A stretch of 12,157 bases of DNA from Bacillota bacterium (GTDB lineage: Bacteria > Bacillota > Dehalobacteriia > UBA4068 > UBA4997), in contig JAFQHB010000178.1 in NCBI GenBank assembly GCA_017398165.1, positions 1-12,157 on the forward strand, read 5' to 3'. The translations under genes were made by a program, and so were the position numbers. Shown here piece after piece: positions 1 to 6,500 of the stretch. Each line of letters opens with the position of its first letter. Position 1 is the first letter of the stretch. The notes beneath the pieces were generated by a model. It searched no databases. It was not told the DNA's origin and saw nothing but the letters and a program-made list of their open reading frames with translations.

Positions 1-313
1 CCTCGAGGATGCAGTAGAGGTCTCTGACCTCAACAGGAGTGCCCTCCATGGACTGGGAAACGGTTTCCAGCACCTTGTCCATGAGCATCTGCATATCGCC
101 GTTTTCAAGGATGATACCGTCGCCGGTAACGAGATTCTTGATGGTTCTAACGCCAAAGTCCGCCATGCTGGATGCCTCGACCTTTGCGGGCAGTTCAACC
201 TCGGCAGTGGCCTTGTTGAACAGCACCGAAGCAAAAATGCCGGCAGCGATCACGACCACCAGTACCAGTGCCAGAATGCCAAGAACAACGCCAAGCACGA
301 CCTTGCCGCCGTA
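1..313 (-). CDS. Fragment of a membrane-anchored protein of unknown function (both ends missing)
   Basis: A minus-strand frame stays open from about position 313 to the window edge with no stop. It reads YGGKVVLG, then a strongly hydrophobic stretch of about 20 residues (LGILALVLVVVIAAGIF), then a mixed soluble part containing TAEVELPAKVEA and, further on, MQMLMDKVLETVSQSMEG. This looks like a single membrane anchor followed by an extracytoplasmic domain. I do not recognise the family. The true start is not in the window: upstream the frame runs into glgC DNA at the junction described separately. The codons look different from the neighbouring glg genes (for example both arginines are AGA). 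A coding origin is likely because the frame is open for about 104 codons and gives a sensible anchor-plus-domain protein, but function and boundaries are unknown. Confidence 0.5.
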
Positions 314-759
314 AGCTCCGCCCCGCTCTGCTTGTGGTAATTCAGCATAGCGTTATAATCCATTTTATAAAGGTGATCGCCCGAGATTATAAGCACGTGC
401 TCCGGCTCATAATTCTCGATAAAATCCATATTTTTGTAGACAGCATCTGCTGTACCGGCATACCACTGTGCGCCGCTTTCGGTGGCGTAGGGCGGCAGCA
501 CGAAAACACCGCCTTCCTGCTCGTCCAGATCCCAGGCAGCGCCGGTGCCGATATACGAATTCAGCATCAGCGGGCGGTACTGCGTCAGCACACCCACGGT
601 ATCAATATTCGAATTGATGCAGTTACTCAGGCTGAAATCAATAATGCGGTACTTGCCGCCAAAGGATACTGCCGGTTTGGCGATACGCCGCGTCAGTGCC
701 CCCAGCCTGCTGCCCTGACCCCCGGCCAGCAGCATAGCTATACAATCTTTCCTGCGCAT
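250..759 (-). CDS. glgC: Glucose-1-phosphate adenylyltransferase (ADP-glucose pyrophosphorylase), 3' truncated
   Basis: GlgC makes ADP-glucose from ATP and glucose-1-phosphate, the committed cytoplasmic step of bacterial glycogen synthesis. The N-terminal nucleotidyltransferase fold is clear: MLLAGGQGSRL (residues 9-19, nucleotide-binding loop), KPAVSFGGKYRIIDF (28-42), WYAGTADAVYKN (99-110) and SGDHLYKMDY (126-135). I chose ATG 757-759 because AAAGGAG at 768-774 is 8 nt upstream; the ATGs at 765 and 777 overlap or precede that site. Homology ends near residue 150 (about position 313), against a usual 380-400 residues, so the rest of the catalytic domain and the C-terminal beta-helix are missing. 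The last 20 or so codons down to the stop at 250 are read from foreign DNA in the wrong frame. It is the third gene of the glgB-glgP-glgC run and has its own promoter. The identity is secure; whether the truncation is biological is not. Confidence 0.85.
   Translation of the reverse strand: MRRKDCIAMLLAGGQGSRLGALTRRIAKPAVSFGGKYRIIDFSLSNCINSNIDTVGVLTQYRPLMLNSYIGTGAAWDLDEQEGGVFVLPPYATESGAQWYAGTADAVYKNMDFIENYEPEHVLIISGDHLYKMDYNAMLNYHKQSGAELTAARSCLALFLAFWHWYWWS
305..335. other. Junction between truncated glgC and unrelated coding DNA
   Basis: Reading on the minus strand, GlgC homology is normal up to about SGAELT (codon 150, ending near 310). The glgC frame then turns into a low-quality tail and stops at 250. 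In a second frame the same DNA opens into the membrane-protein fragment (AYGGKVVLG). Both frames are plausible across roughly 305-335, so the exact breakpoint cannot be fixed and there may be short shared sequence at the join. It could be a genuine rearrangement or an assembly chimera; the sequence alone does not decide. Confidence 0.6.
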
Positions 760-767
760 ATTCATCG

Positions 768-799
768 CTCCTTTCATCCATACGGCACACCGGCCGTAT
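768..799 (-). promoter_or_regulatory. glgC ribosome binding site with an adjacent upstream hairpin
   Basis: AAAGGAG (774-768) lies 8 nt before the ATG at 759. Five nucleotides further upstream is a perfect 7-bp hairpin, ATACGGC / GCCGTAT, at 780-799 with a 6-nt loop. It could influence loading of ribosomes or mRNA stability. No ligand-binding class is recognised. Confidence 0.45.
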
Positions 800-947
800 C
801 ATCATCCGTTATCAATCTTATTTTGTATCGTCTTATTTTATATCTGCCATCATTTGATAGCATTTTATTTACAGCACTTTATAACATCATTTTGAGACTA
901 CATAATTCAGGCACAGCATCGGCTTGTATCCTATACTTATATCCTAT

Positions 948-976
948 ATATTATATTTTACCACAAAATGCGTCAA
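948..976 (-). promoter_or_regulatory. Predicted promoter for glgC
   Basis: On the minus strand, TTGACG (976-971) is followed by a 17-nt spacer and TAATAT (953-948); a 15-nt-spaced TATAAT (955-950) overlaps it. The surroundings are AT-rich, and the leader to glgC would be about 180 nt. This suggests glgC can be transcribed separately from glgB and glgP. Confidence 0.6.
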
Positions 977-1003
977 AATACACTATCCCCCGACCCTGCC
1001 CGC

Positions 1004-1020
1004 CCCGCGGTATGCGCGGG
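1004..1020. other. GC-rich hairpin downstream of glgP
   Basis: CCCGCG (1004-1009) and CGCGGG (1015-1020) form a 6-bp stem with a 5-nt loop, 35 nt after the glgP stop. There is no U-run on the minus strand, so it is not a classical terminator. It may stabilise the 3' end of the glgP message. The rest of 778-1054 is AT-rich and holds only the glgC promoter and leader. Confidence 0.35.
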
Positions 1021-1054
1021 ATCGTGGTGAAAACCTGCTTAGTTTGTTATAAAT

Positions 1055-3556
1055 CTATAGCTTCCAGATGTCGGCCGCATACTCCCGTATTGTGCGGTCA
1101 CTGCTGAAGTACCCCGCACAGGCGATATTCGCCAGTGCCATCTGCCGCCAGCGCCCGGGTTCGTTATGATATATTGCGGATAAGCCCTGCCAGGCCTGCA
1201 TATAGGCATCAAAATCCTTCAGCACAAAATACTCGTCGTTATTACGCAGCAGCGGATCATAAACACCCCAGAAATCACCGCCAAAGCCCGCAAAATGCCC
1301 GTTGATGAGCTGATCGGTGATGAGCTGCAGCCGCGGGTCGGCCTTACATTCATCAAAGGCCAGATAGCCGCCGCCGGCATAATATCCCATCACCTGCTCG
1401 GCCGTCAGACCAAAGATGCAGATATTCTCGTGCCCTACCTGCTCCAGTATTTCAATGTTGGCGCCGTCCAGAGTACCCAGTGTCACCGCACCGTTAAACA
1501 TAAATTTCATATTGCCGGTGCCGCTGGCCTCCTTGCCGGCGGTAGATATCTGCTCGCTGATATCAGCCGCCGGGTAGATCAGCTGCGCCCCGCTGACGTT
1601 AAAATTCTCTATAAAAACTACCGACAGCCGCCCGCGGCATACCGGGTCGTTATTCACCATCGCCGCCACCGAGCATATCAGCCGGATTACCTCCTTGGCA
1701 AAGACATAACCCTGTGCCGCCTTGCCCGCGAAGATAAAGGTATGCGGCGGCATATCCGCAGCCGTACCGTTATGCAGGCGGTTATAAAGCTCCATAATCT
1801 TAAAGACGTTCAGCAGCTGCCGTTTGTAGGCGTGGATACGCTTCACCTGCACATCAAAAAGCGAATCCGGGTCGACAGCGACACCGCTTGCGGCGCGGAT
1901 ATAATCCGCCAGACGGCACTTATTGGCTCGCTTCACCGCCGCCAGACGCTCGCCCAGTGCAGCATCCCCCGCCAGCGGCAGCAGATCACGCAGTCTCTCC
2001 GGCTCTCGCCGCCAGCCGCTGCCGATCACATCATCCAGCAACGCCGCCAGCTTGGGGTCAGCCTCGATAAGGAAGCGCCGATGGCTGACGCCGTTGGTCT
2101 TGTTATTGAATTTCTGCGGCGTGAGCTGATAAAACTCGCGCAGAACGTCCTGCTTTAATATCTCGGTATGCAGTGCCGCCACACCGTTGACGGAATGACT
2201 GCCGATGACAGAAAGATTCGCCATCCGCACCTGCCCATCCCACAATATCGCGGTAGCTTTCAGCTTCTCCTGCCAGCCGGGCTGTGTGGTATCAAAGCCC
2301 TCGCGATAGCGGCGGTCGATTTCTTCGATCATCATATAGACCCGCGGCAGCAGCCCGCGCAGCAAATCTATCGACCAGCACTCCAATGCTTCGGGCAGCA
2401 CGGTGTGATTGGTATAAGAGATCACAGCACAGGAGATGCGCCAGGCCTCATCCCAGCCGAGACCCTCCTCATCGATCAATATACGCATCAGCTCCGGCAC
2501 GCAGAGCGCCGGGTGGGTATCATTGATGTGTACGGCCACACGCTCCGGCATCTGCGCCCAGGCCGCGCTGCCATAGCGGGCCTTGTACTTGCGGATGATC
2601 GAGGCCAGCCCCGCCGCCACGAAGAAATACTCCTGCTTCAGCCGCAGCGCCTTGCCGGCCGTGGTGCTGTCATCCGGGTAGAGGATACAAGTGATGGCCT
2701 CCACCTCGTTGCGGTCACGCAGCGCCCCGCTGTAATCGCCACGGTTAAAGGCCGCCAGATCCAGTTCTTCCCTGACCGGTACGGCACTCCACAGGCGCAG
2801 CATATTGACGGTCTCGCCGCCCTCGCCGATGATGGGCACATCATAAGGCACCGCCCGCACCGCCTGATAACCCCGATGATGAAAGCTCAGACTGCCATCG
2901 GTATATTCCCGGTCCACTACACCGCCAAAGCGTACCTCCACCGCATCCTCCTGGTGACAAAGCTCCCACGGATAGCCGTGTTCCAGCCAGGCATCCGGCT
3001 CTTCGGTCTGTGCACCGTCCACTATCCGCTGGCGGAAAAGCCCAAAACGATAGCGGATACCCATACCGCAGCCCGCGATACCCAGCGCCGCCATCGAATC
3101 CAAAAAGCACGCCGCCAGCCGCCCCAGACCGCCGTTGCCCAGCCCCGGATCGAGCTCGCATTGGCACAGCTCGTCCAGATCCTCGCCCAGCTCGGCCAGA
3201 CCGGCACGTACTACATCCTCCACACCCAGCAGCAGCAGATAATTCCGCAGCAGCCGCCCGATCAAAAACTCCATCGAGAAATAGTAGACCTGCTTTTGCC
3301 CGGCTACCATCTGGCGCTGCTGGGTACACACCGCCTGCTCGGCCGCATGGGCACATATCAGGCGCACCAGCGCACCGTATTTCTCCTGACGGGTGCTGGC
3401 CTCAAAACGTCCCGCCACCGAGCGCAAAAATTCATTCTTATAGGCACGGATAAAGCTGTCCTTATCCGCCCAGGCCGCACCGGCAGCCTCATCCCACAAC
3501 ACTGCATTATCCACACTATCAGCCATATCGGCAAACGTCAGCTTCTCGACAGCCAT
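1055..3556 (-). CDS. glgP: Glycogen/starch/alpha-glucan phosphorylase
   Basis: This enzyme releases glucose-1-phosphate from non-reducing alpha-1,4 glucan ends using phosphate and pyridoxal phosphate; it is a GT35 family cytoplasmic enzyme. The 833-residue protein is close to the usual length. Family signatures appear in order: YYFSMEFLIGR (91-101), GNGGLGRLA (140-148), the VKRIHAYKRQLLN block in the second half, and the PLP-site motif EASGTGNMKF, whose Lys is near residue 684. DGANIEI follows it. ATG 3554-3556 is preferred over the TTG one codon upstream, because the GGGGAGGAA site (3569-3561) then sits about 6 nt away. It lies downstream of glgB in the same direction with a 249-nt gap and upstream of glgC. 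A weak promoter lies in the gap, so it may be transcribed both from glgB and by itself. No key residue seems missing. Confidence 0.95.
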   Translation of the reverse strand: MAVEKLTFADMADSVDNAVLWDEAAGAAWADKDSFIRAYKNEFLRSVAGRFEASTRQEKYGALVRLICAHAAEQAVCTQQRQMVAGQKQVYYFSMEFLIGRLLRNYLLLLGVEDVVRAGLAELGEDLDELCQCELDPGLGNGGLGRLAACFLDSMAALGIAGCGMGIRYRFGLFRQRIVDGAQTEEPDAWLEHGYPWELCHQEDAVEVRFGGVVDREYTDGSLSFHHRGYQAVRAVPYDVPIIGEGGETVNMLRLWSAVPVREELDLAAFNRGDYSGALRDRNEVEAITCILYPDDSTTAGKALRLKQEYFFVAAGLASIIRKYKARYGSAAWAQMPERVAVHINDTHPALCVPELMRILIDEEGLGWDEAWRISCAVISYTNHTVLPEALECWSIDLLRGLLPRVYMMIEEIDRRYREGFDTTQPGWQEKLKATAILWDGQVRMANLSVIGSHSVNGVAALHTEILKQDVLREFYQLTPQKFNNKTNGVSHRRFLIEADPKLAALLDDVIGSGWRREPERLRDLLPLAGDAALGERLAAVKRANKCRLADYIRAASGVAVDPDSLFDVQVKRIHAYKRQLLNVFKIMELYNRLHNGTAADMPPHTFIFAGKAAQGYVFAKEVIRLICSVAAMVNNDPVCRGRLSVVFIENFNVSGAQLIYPAADISEQISTAGKEASGTGNMKFMFNGAVTLGTLDGANIEILEQVGHENICIFGLTAEQVMGYYAGGGYLAFDECKADPRLQLITDQLINGHFAGFGGDFWGVYDPLLRNNDEYFVLKDFDAYMQAWQGLSAIYHNEPGRWRQMALANIACAGYFSSDRTIREYAADIWKL

Positions 3557-3664
3557 CAAATTCCTCCCCGTTGTCCGTAATCATATTATATTGTCCGGGC
3601 CTCTATATTATGTTGATACCAAACTAAATGTTGCTGCAAAGCCAATTTATTATTCATCCTGTCC

Positions 3665-3693
3665 ATTATATCCATTACCAAACTTCTGTATAA
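3665..3693 (-). promoter_or_regulatory. Possible internal promoter for glgP
   Basis: A perfect TATAAT (3670-3665) on the minus strand has a poor -35 hexamer, TTATAC (3693-3688), 17 nt upstream. The leader to glgP would be about 100 nt. The -10 match is strong but the region is AT-rich, so chance is a real alternative. Confidence 0.3.
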
Positions 3694-3704
3694 GACTTTT
3701 GCAA

Positions 3705-3790
3705 AGCTTTACCCGCCTGCGCGGGGCGACACCAAGAAGCACAGCGCGGCGGCACCCCCGCAAAACACAAACCGGCACCTGCACCGAAAA
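3705..3790. other. GC-rich hairpin island between glgB and glgP
   Basis: The 249-nt gap between glgB and glgP contains a GC-rich patch inside otherwise AT-rich DNA. CCCGC (3712-3716) and GCGGG (3721-3725) form a small stem, followed by more GC-rich sequence to about 3772. There is no T-run making it a clear terminator for glgB. It may be an mRNA processing or stability element, or a remnant of a dispersed repeat. Confidence 0.3.
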
Positions 3791-3805
3791 TCTCTGATAA
3801 TATCG

Positions 3806-5755
3806 CTATAATATGCCGGCGGCCAACTCTCCGCCCGCCGCATCTTCTGCTGATAGCGGCTGCAATATCACCCCGCCCAGCGGCGGCACGGTAATACGCA
3901 GCGAACAGGGCTGCCCGTGGCACGCGGTATCCTCTGTCAGCAGCAAGCCATCATTCACCTGACCGCTGCCACCGTATTCCGCCGCGTCACTGTTGAATAT
4001 CTCGCGGTAGGCGGCTGCCGGCGGCACACCGATGCGGTAATCGCCATAAGTATCCGGCCGGAAATTCAGCAGCACCACCAGCAGGTCATCTGCCTGCCGC
4101 CCGTGCCGCACGAAAAGCAGTATGCTCTGCGCCGCGTTATCGGCATCCAGCCATTCGTAGCCCTGCCAACCGTAATTCTGCTGCCACAGCGCCTTTTCCT
4201 GCCGGTACAGGTGATTCAGTGCCGCCACATACCCCTGATGCTGCCGGTGCGCCGGATAATCCAGCAAAAACCACTCCAGCTGCTCGGCAAAGCGCCACTC
4301 GATAAACTGGCCGAACTCGCTGCCCATAAAACTCAGCTTGGCGCCGCTGTGCGTCATCTGGTATAAATACAGCAGACGCAGCCCGGCAAACTGCCGCCAG
4401 TAGTCCCCCGGCATCCGCCCGATCAGCGACTTTTTGCCGTGTACCACCTCATCGTGCGAAAGCGCCTGTACGAAGTTCTCATTAAAAGCATACATCATAG
4501 AGAACGTCAGCAAATTATGCTGATACCGACGCGCCGGGAAATCCAACTCCATATAACGCAGAGTATCGTTCATCCAGCCCATATCCCACTTATAATGGAA
4601 GCCCAGGCCGCCCTGCTCCGGCGGGCGGGTCACCAGCGGCCAGGCCGTGCTTTCCTCGGCCATCATCATCACGCCCGGCCAGTATTGCCCCACCAACCTG
4701 TTTAATTGCCGCAGAAAGGCCACCGCGTGCAGATCTTCCTCACCGCCCTGCTCGTTACGGCGTTTGGCGGATGCATCATCAATGCCGTAATTCAGATACA
4801 GCATACTGGTCACGCCATCCACCCGCAGCCCGTCTGCGTGGAATTTATCCAGCCAGAAAAAGGCACTGCTGATAAGGAAGCTACGCACCTCATCACGGGC
4901 AAAATTGAATTTATAAGTACCCCATTCGGCGTGCTCTTCGCTCTCGTACAGCGGCGTACCGTCAAAAAGTGCCAGACCGTGTGCATCACGGCAGAAATGC
5001 CCCGGCACCCAATCGAGGATAACGCCGATACCCGCCTGATGCAGACGGTCTATCAGATACATCAGCTCCTGCGGCTGACCATAGCGGCTGGTCGCAGCAA
5101 AGTAACCGGTGATCTGGTAGCCCCACGAATCATCCAGCGGATGCTCCATCACCGGTAAAAACTCGACGTGGGTGTAACCCATCCGCCGCAGATACTCCGG
5201 CAGCTCCTCCGCCAGCTCAGTATACGAAAGAAAGCCTTCTTCGTTATACTGCCCTCCCGGCTTGCGCCGCCAGGAGCCAAGGTGCATCTCATAGATATTG
5301 AGCGGCCGGGTGAAATGATCGCCCTGCGCCCTCGCGGCCAGCCAGTCATCATCCTGCCATTGATACCCGGCCGACTCCACCACCCGCGAGGCCGTACCCG
5401 GCCGCCGCTCGGCAGCAAAAGCAAAAGGATCGGCCTTATACAGCCATTCGCCCGCCGCCGTCCGCACCGCATATTTATAAAGCGTCCCCGCAGCCAGCCC
5501 CGGCACGAAAACCTGCCAGAAGCCGCCCGGCAGCGGCTGCATCGGGTGGGCATCCGTCTGCCAGCCGTTAAAATCGCCTACCACCGCCGCCGCACAGGCA
5601 AAAGGAGCCCACACCACAAAACCGACGCCATCCCGGCCTCGCTGCTTTGTGGTGTGCGCTCCCAGAGAATTGTATGCATGAAAATACGCCCCTGTATTAT
5701 ATAGGAACGCTTCTTCCGCCGATATCAATCTGTATCCTGCCCCATATTCAGCCAC
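3806..5755 (-). CDS. glgB: 1,4-alpha-glucan branching enzyme (GH13 family)
   Basis: GlgB cuts alpha-1,4 chains and rejoins them through alpha-1,6 bonds, making branched glycogen in the cytoplasm. The 649-residue protein has an N-terminal carbohydrate-binding domain (about 20-140, with VWAPFA and VGDFNGW), a GH13 barrel and a C-terminal beta domain. Catalytic regions are intact: GVILDWVPGHF (244-254), DGLRVDGVTSMLYLNYG with nucleophile Asp313, MAEESTAWP with the acid/base Glu at 367 or 368, and ALSHDEVVHGKKSL with Asp435. NIYEMHLGSW at 153-162 is typical of the family. The start is GTG 5753-5755, with a GGGGTGA-like site a few bases upstream; there is no in-frame ATG nearby. It is the first gene of the glg unit, with a good promoter at 5842-5870 and a leader of roughly 80 nt. 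Identity is secure. Confidence 0.95.
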   Translation of the reverse strand: MAEYGAGYRLISAEEAFLYNTGAYFHAYNSLGAHTTKQRGRDGVGFVVWAPFACAAAVVGDFNGWQTDAHPMQPLPGGFWQVFVPGLAAGTLYKYAVRTAAGEWLYKADPFAFAAERRPGTASRVVESAGYQWQDDDWLAARAQGDHFTRPLNIYEMHLGSWRRKPGGQYNEEGFLSYTELAEELPEYLRRMGYTHVEFLPVMEHPLDDSWGYQITGYFAATSRYGQPQELMYLIDRLHQAGIGVILDWVPGHFCRDAHGLALFDGTPLYESEEHAEWGTYKFNFARDEVRSFLISSAFFWLDKFHADGLRVDGVTSMLYLNYGIDDASAKRRNEQGGEEDLHAVAFLRQLNRLVGQYWPGVMMMAEESTAWPLVTRPPEQGGLGFHYKWDMGWMNDTLRYMELDFPARRYQHNLLTFSMMYAFNENFVQALSHDEVVHGKKSLIGRMPGDYWRQFAGLRLLYLYQMTHSGAKLSFMGSEFGQFIEWRFAEQLEWFLLDYPAHRQHQGYVAALNHLYRQEKALWQQNYGWQGYEWLDADNAAQSILLFVRHGRQADDLLVVLLNFRPDTYGDYRIGVPPAAAYREIFNSDAAEYGGSGQVNDGLLLTEDTACHGQPCSLRITVPPLGGVILQPLSAEDAAGGELAAGIL

Positions 5756-5841
5756 AGTATCACCCCATATCCCGGGCGCATCCGCACCCTACGAGTCCCC
5801 GGCCAAATCAACATTACCAATACACTTATCAATACGCTTGT

Positions 5842-5870
5842 ATTATAGCACGAATTACCCCTTTCCACAA
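5842..5870 (-). promoter_or_regulatory. Predicted sigma-A-type promoter of the glg genes
   Basis: On the minus strand, TTGTGG (5870-5865), a 17-nt spacer and a perfect TATAAT (5847-5842) lie about 87 nt before the glgB start. The TG one base before the -10 resembles an extended -10. Divergent from the tRNA promoter at 5949-5977; the two share a 244-nt gap that holds no other gene. Confidence 0.7.
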
Positions 5871-5948
5871 CTATCTGCCCCCAATAATCCCCACCCGGCT
5901 CATCAATAATTATCAGCCAAAATCTGTAACAATATTTGCAAAAAAGGC

Positions 5949-5977
5949 TTGCATTTGCCCGCCAAATCAGTTATAAT
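5949..5977 (+). promoter_or_regulatory. Predicted promoter of tRNA-Leu
   Basis: TTGCAT (5949-5954), a 17-nt spacer and TATAAT (5972-5977) end 22 nt before the first base of the tRNA. Spacing and hexamers fit a strong sigma-A promoter. Confidence 0.75.
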
Positions 5978-5999
5978 AATCCTTACTTGATAGTTTCAC

Positions 6000-6086
6000 G
6001 CCGAAGTGGTGGAATTGGCAGACGCGTAGGACTCAAAATCCGATGTTGGCAACAACGTGTGGGTTCAAGTCCCACCTTCGGCACCA
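6000..6086 (+). tRNA. tRNA-Leu, anticodon CAA, CCA encoded
   Basis: The acceptor stem GCCGAAG (6000-6006) pairs fully with CTTCGGC (6076-6082), followed by A and an encoded CCA (6084-6086). The anticodon loop CTCAAAA (6032-6038) gives anticodon CAA (6034-6036), reading UUG leucine codons. A long class II variable arm is present, with GTTG-GCAA-CAAC at 6045-6056, as expected for leucine. The T arm is GTGGG-TTCAAGT-CCCAC. One mismatch is visible in the anticodon stem (A6028 opposite G6042). It has its own promoter and terminator and so is a monocistronic unit. Confidence 0.95.
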
Positions 6087-6088
6087 TT

Positions 6089-6130
6089 AAAAAAAGTCAC
6101 TTTTGTCTATCGACAAAAGTGACTTTTTTT
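6089..6130 (+). terminator. Strong intrinsic terminator after tRNA-Leu (symmetrical)
   Basis: GTCACTTTTGTC (6096-6107), loop TATC, and GACAAAAGTGAC (6112-6123) form a perfect 12-bp stem, flanked by seven A and seven T (6089-6095, 6124-6130). It starts 3 nt after the CCA. The symmetry means it could act on either strand. Confidence 0.9.
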
Positions 6131-6131
6131 A

Positions 6132-6274
6132 ATGATATCCGTTCCTGACGGAACGGGTGATATATCTGCGATATGATATCGCTCTATCAGCGATGATATA
6201 TGCCTGCGGCATATGAAAGGAACGGATATCATATCATACGGCATCAGCCGTATATCATATCGCATCGGCGATAT
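6132..6274. repeat. Array of short palindromes of the GATATC type
   Basis: Five small hairpins follow each other, joined by ATATC/GATAT-rich spacers: CCGTTCC/GGAACGG (6139-6156), ATCGCT/AGCGAT (6178-6194), ATATGCC/GGCATAT (6198-6214), ATACGGC/GCCGTAT (6236-6253) and ATATCGC/GCGATAT (6257-6274). Most have 3-5 nt loops, and the stem tips differ while the AT-rich flanks are alike. In addition, 6132-6145 is a perfect 14-bp inverted repeat of 6219-6232. The array lies between two terminators and has no convincing coding capacity. From memory, similar palindrome chains occur between genes in several gut Clostridia; copy number could not be checked here. Confidence 0.7.
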
Positions 6275-6299
6275 ATCATTCATCATCCCCAATCATCTG

Positions 6300-6332
6300 A
6301 AAACGGCGCTCACCGAGGGTGCCGTTTTTTTT
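6300..6332 (+). terminator. Intrinsic terminator after the palindrome array
   Basis: AAAACGGC (6300-6307) and GCCGTTTT (6321-6328) form an 8-bp stem with inner CTC/GAG pairing, followed by an eight-T run (6325-6332). It would stop plus-strand transcripts reaching past the array and insulate the ABC genes. On the minus strand it also ends in a short T-run. Confidence 0.75.
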
Positions 6333-6354
6333 ATTATCCCCTCCGACTCTCCGC

Positions 6355-6421
6355 CTGTCTGCCCACCGAAAAAAAACATTCCCCTGCCGCCTCGGCAGAC
6401 AGAAATTTCGGCAGGATTTTT
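6355..6421 (+). promoter_or_regulatory. Possible attenuator-like leader of the ABC transporter genes
   Basis: Four arms can pair in competing ways. CTGTCTGCC (6355-6363) pairs perfectly with GGCAGACAG (6394-6402). CCTGCCG (6383-6389) can pair with CGGCAG (6393-6398) or with CGGCAGG (6409-6415). The last pairing is directly followed by ATTTTT, like a weak terminator. The first pairing hides the arm in between and would exclude the terminator. No promoter upstream was found with confidence, and the T-run is short, so this is a hypothesis from pairing only. Confidence 0.3.
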
Positions 6422-6485
6422 GCCCCTGCATACAGAACTTTTCCTTTTATGGGATAAATAAATTACCCCAGCAAATTTTCTATAC

Positions 6486-6495
6486 AAGGAGGTGA
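6486..6495 (+). promoter_or_regulatory. Full-length ribosome binding site that fixes a TTG start
   Basis: AAGGAGGTGA is a complete match to the 16S anti-Shine-Dalgarno. The GTG inside it (6492) cannot be the start. The TTG at 6501, 8 nt after the GG, is correctly spaced. Confidence 0.75.
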
Positions 6496-6500
6496 AATCC

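Noticed and set aside
2168..3580. 470-codon plus-strand frame opposite glgP
   Set aside because: It is a shadow of glgP: rich in His, Arg and Gln, without motifs, while the opposite strand carries all phosphorylase signatures.
3675..3923. 82-codon minus-strand frame across the end of glgB
   Set aside because: Most of it overlaps glgB in another frame and the rest is the GC-rich intergenic island; the translation is Ala/Arg/Gly-rich with no domain.
6000..6086. tRNA-Leu as an attachment site for an integrated element
   Set aside because: No integrase gene and no repeat of the tRNA 3' end were found in the window.
6132..6274. CRISPR array
   Set aside because: The units are short self-complementary hairpins of differing sequence, without identical repeats or constant-length spacers, and no cas gene is nearby.
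6492..6500. GTG start for the ABC ATPase
   Set aside because: That GTG lies inside the AAGGAGGTGA ribosome binding site, so it could not be used with it; TTG 6501 is correctly spaced.
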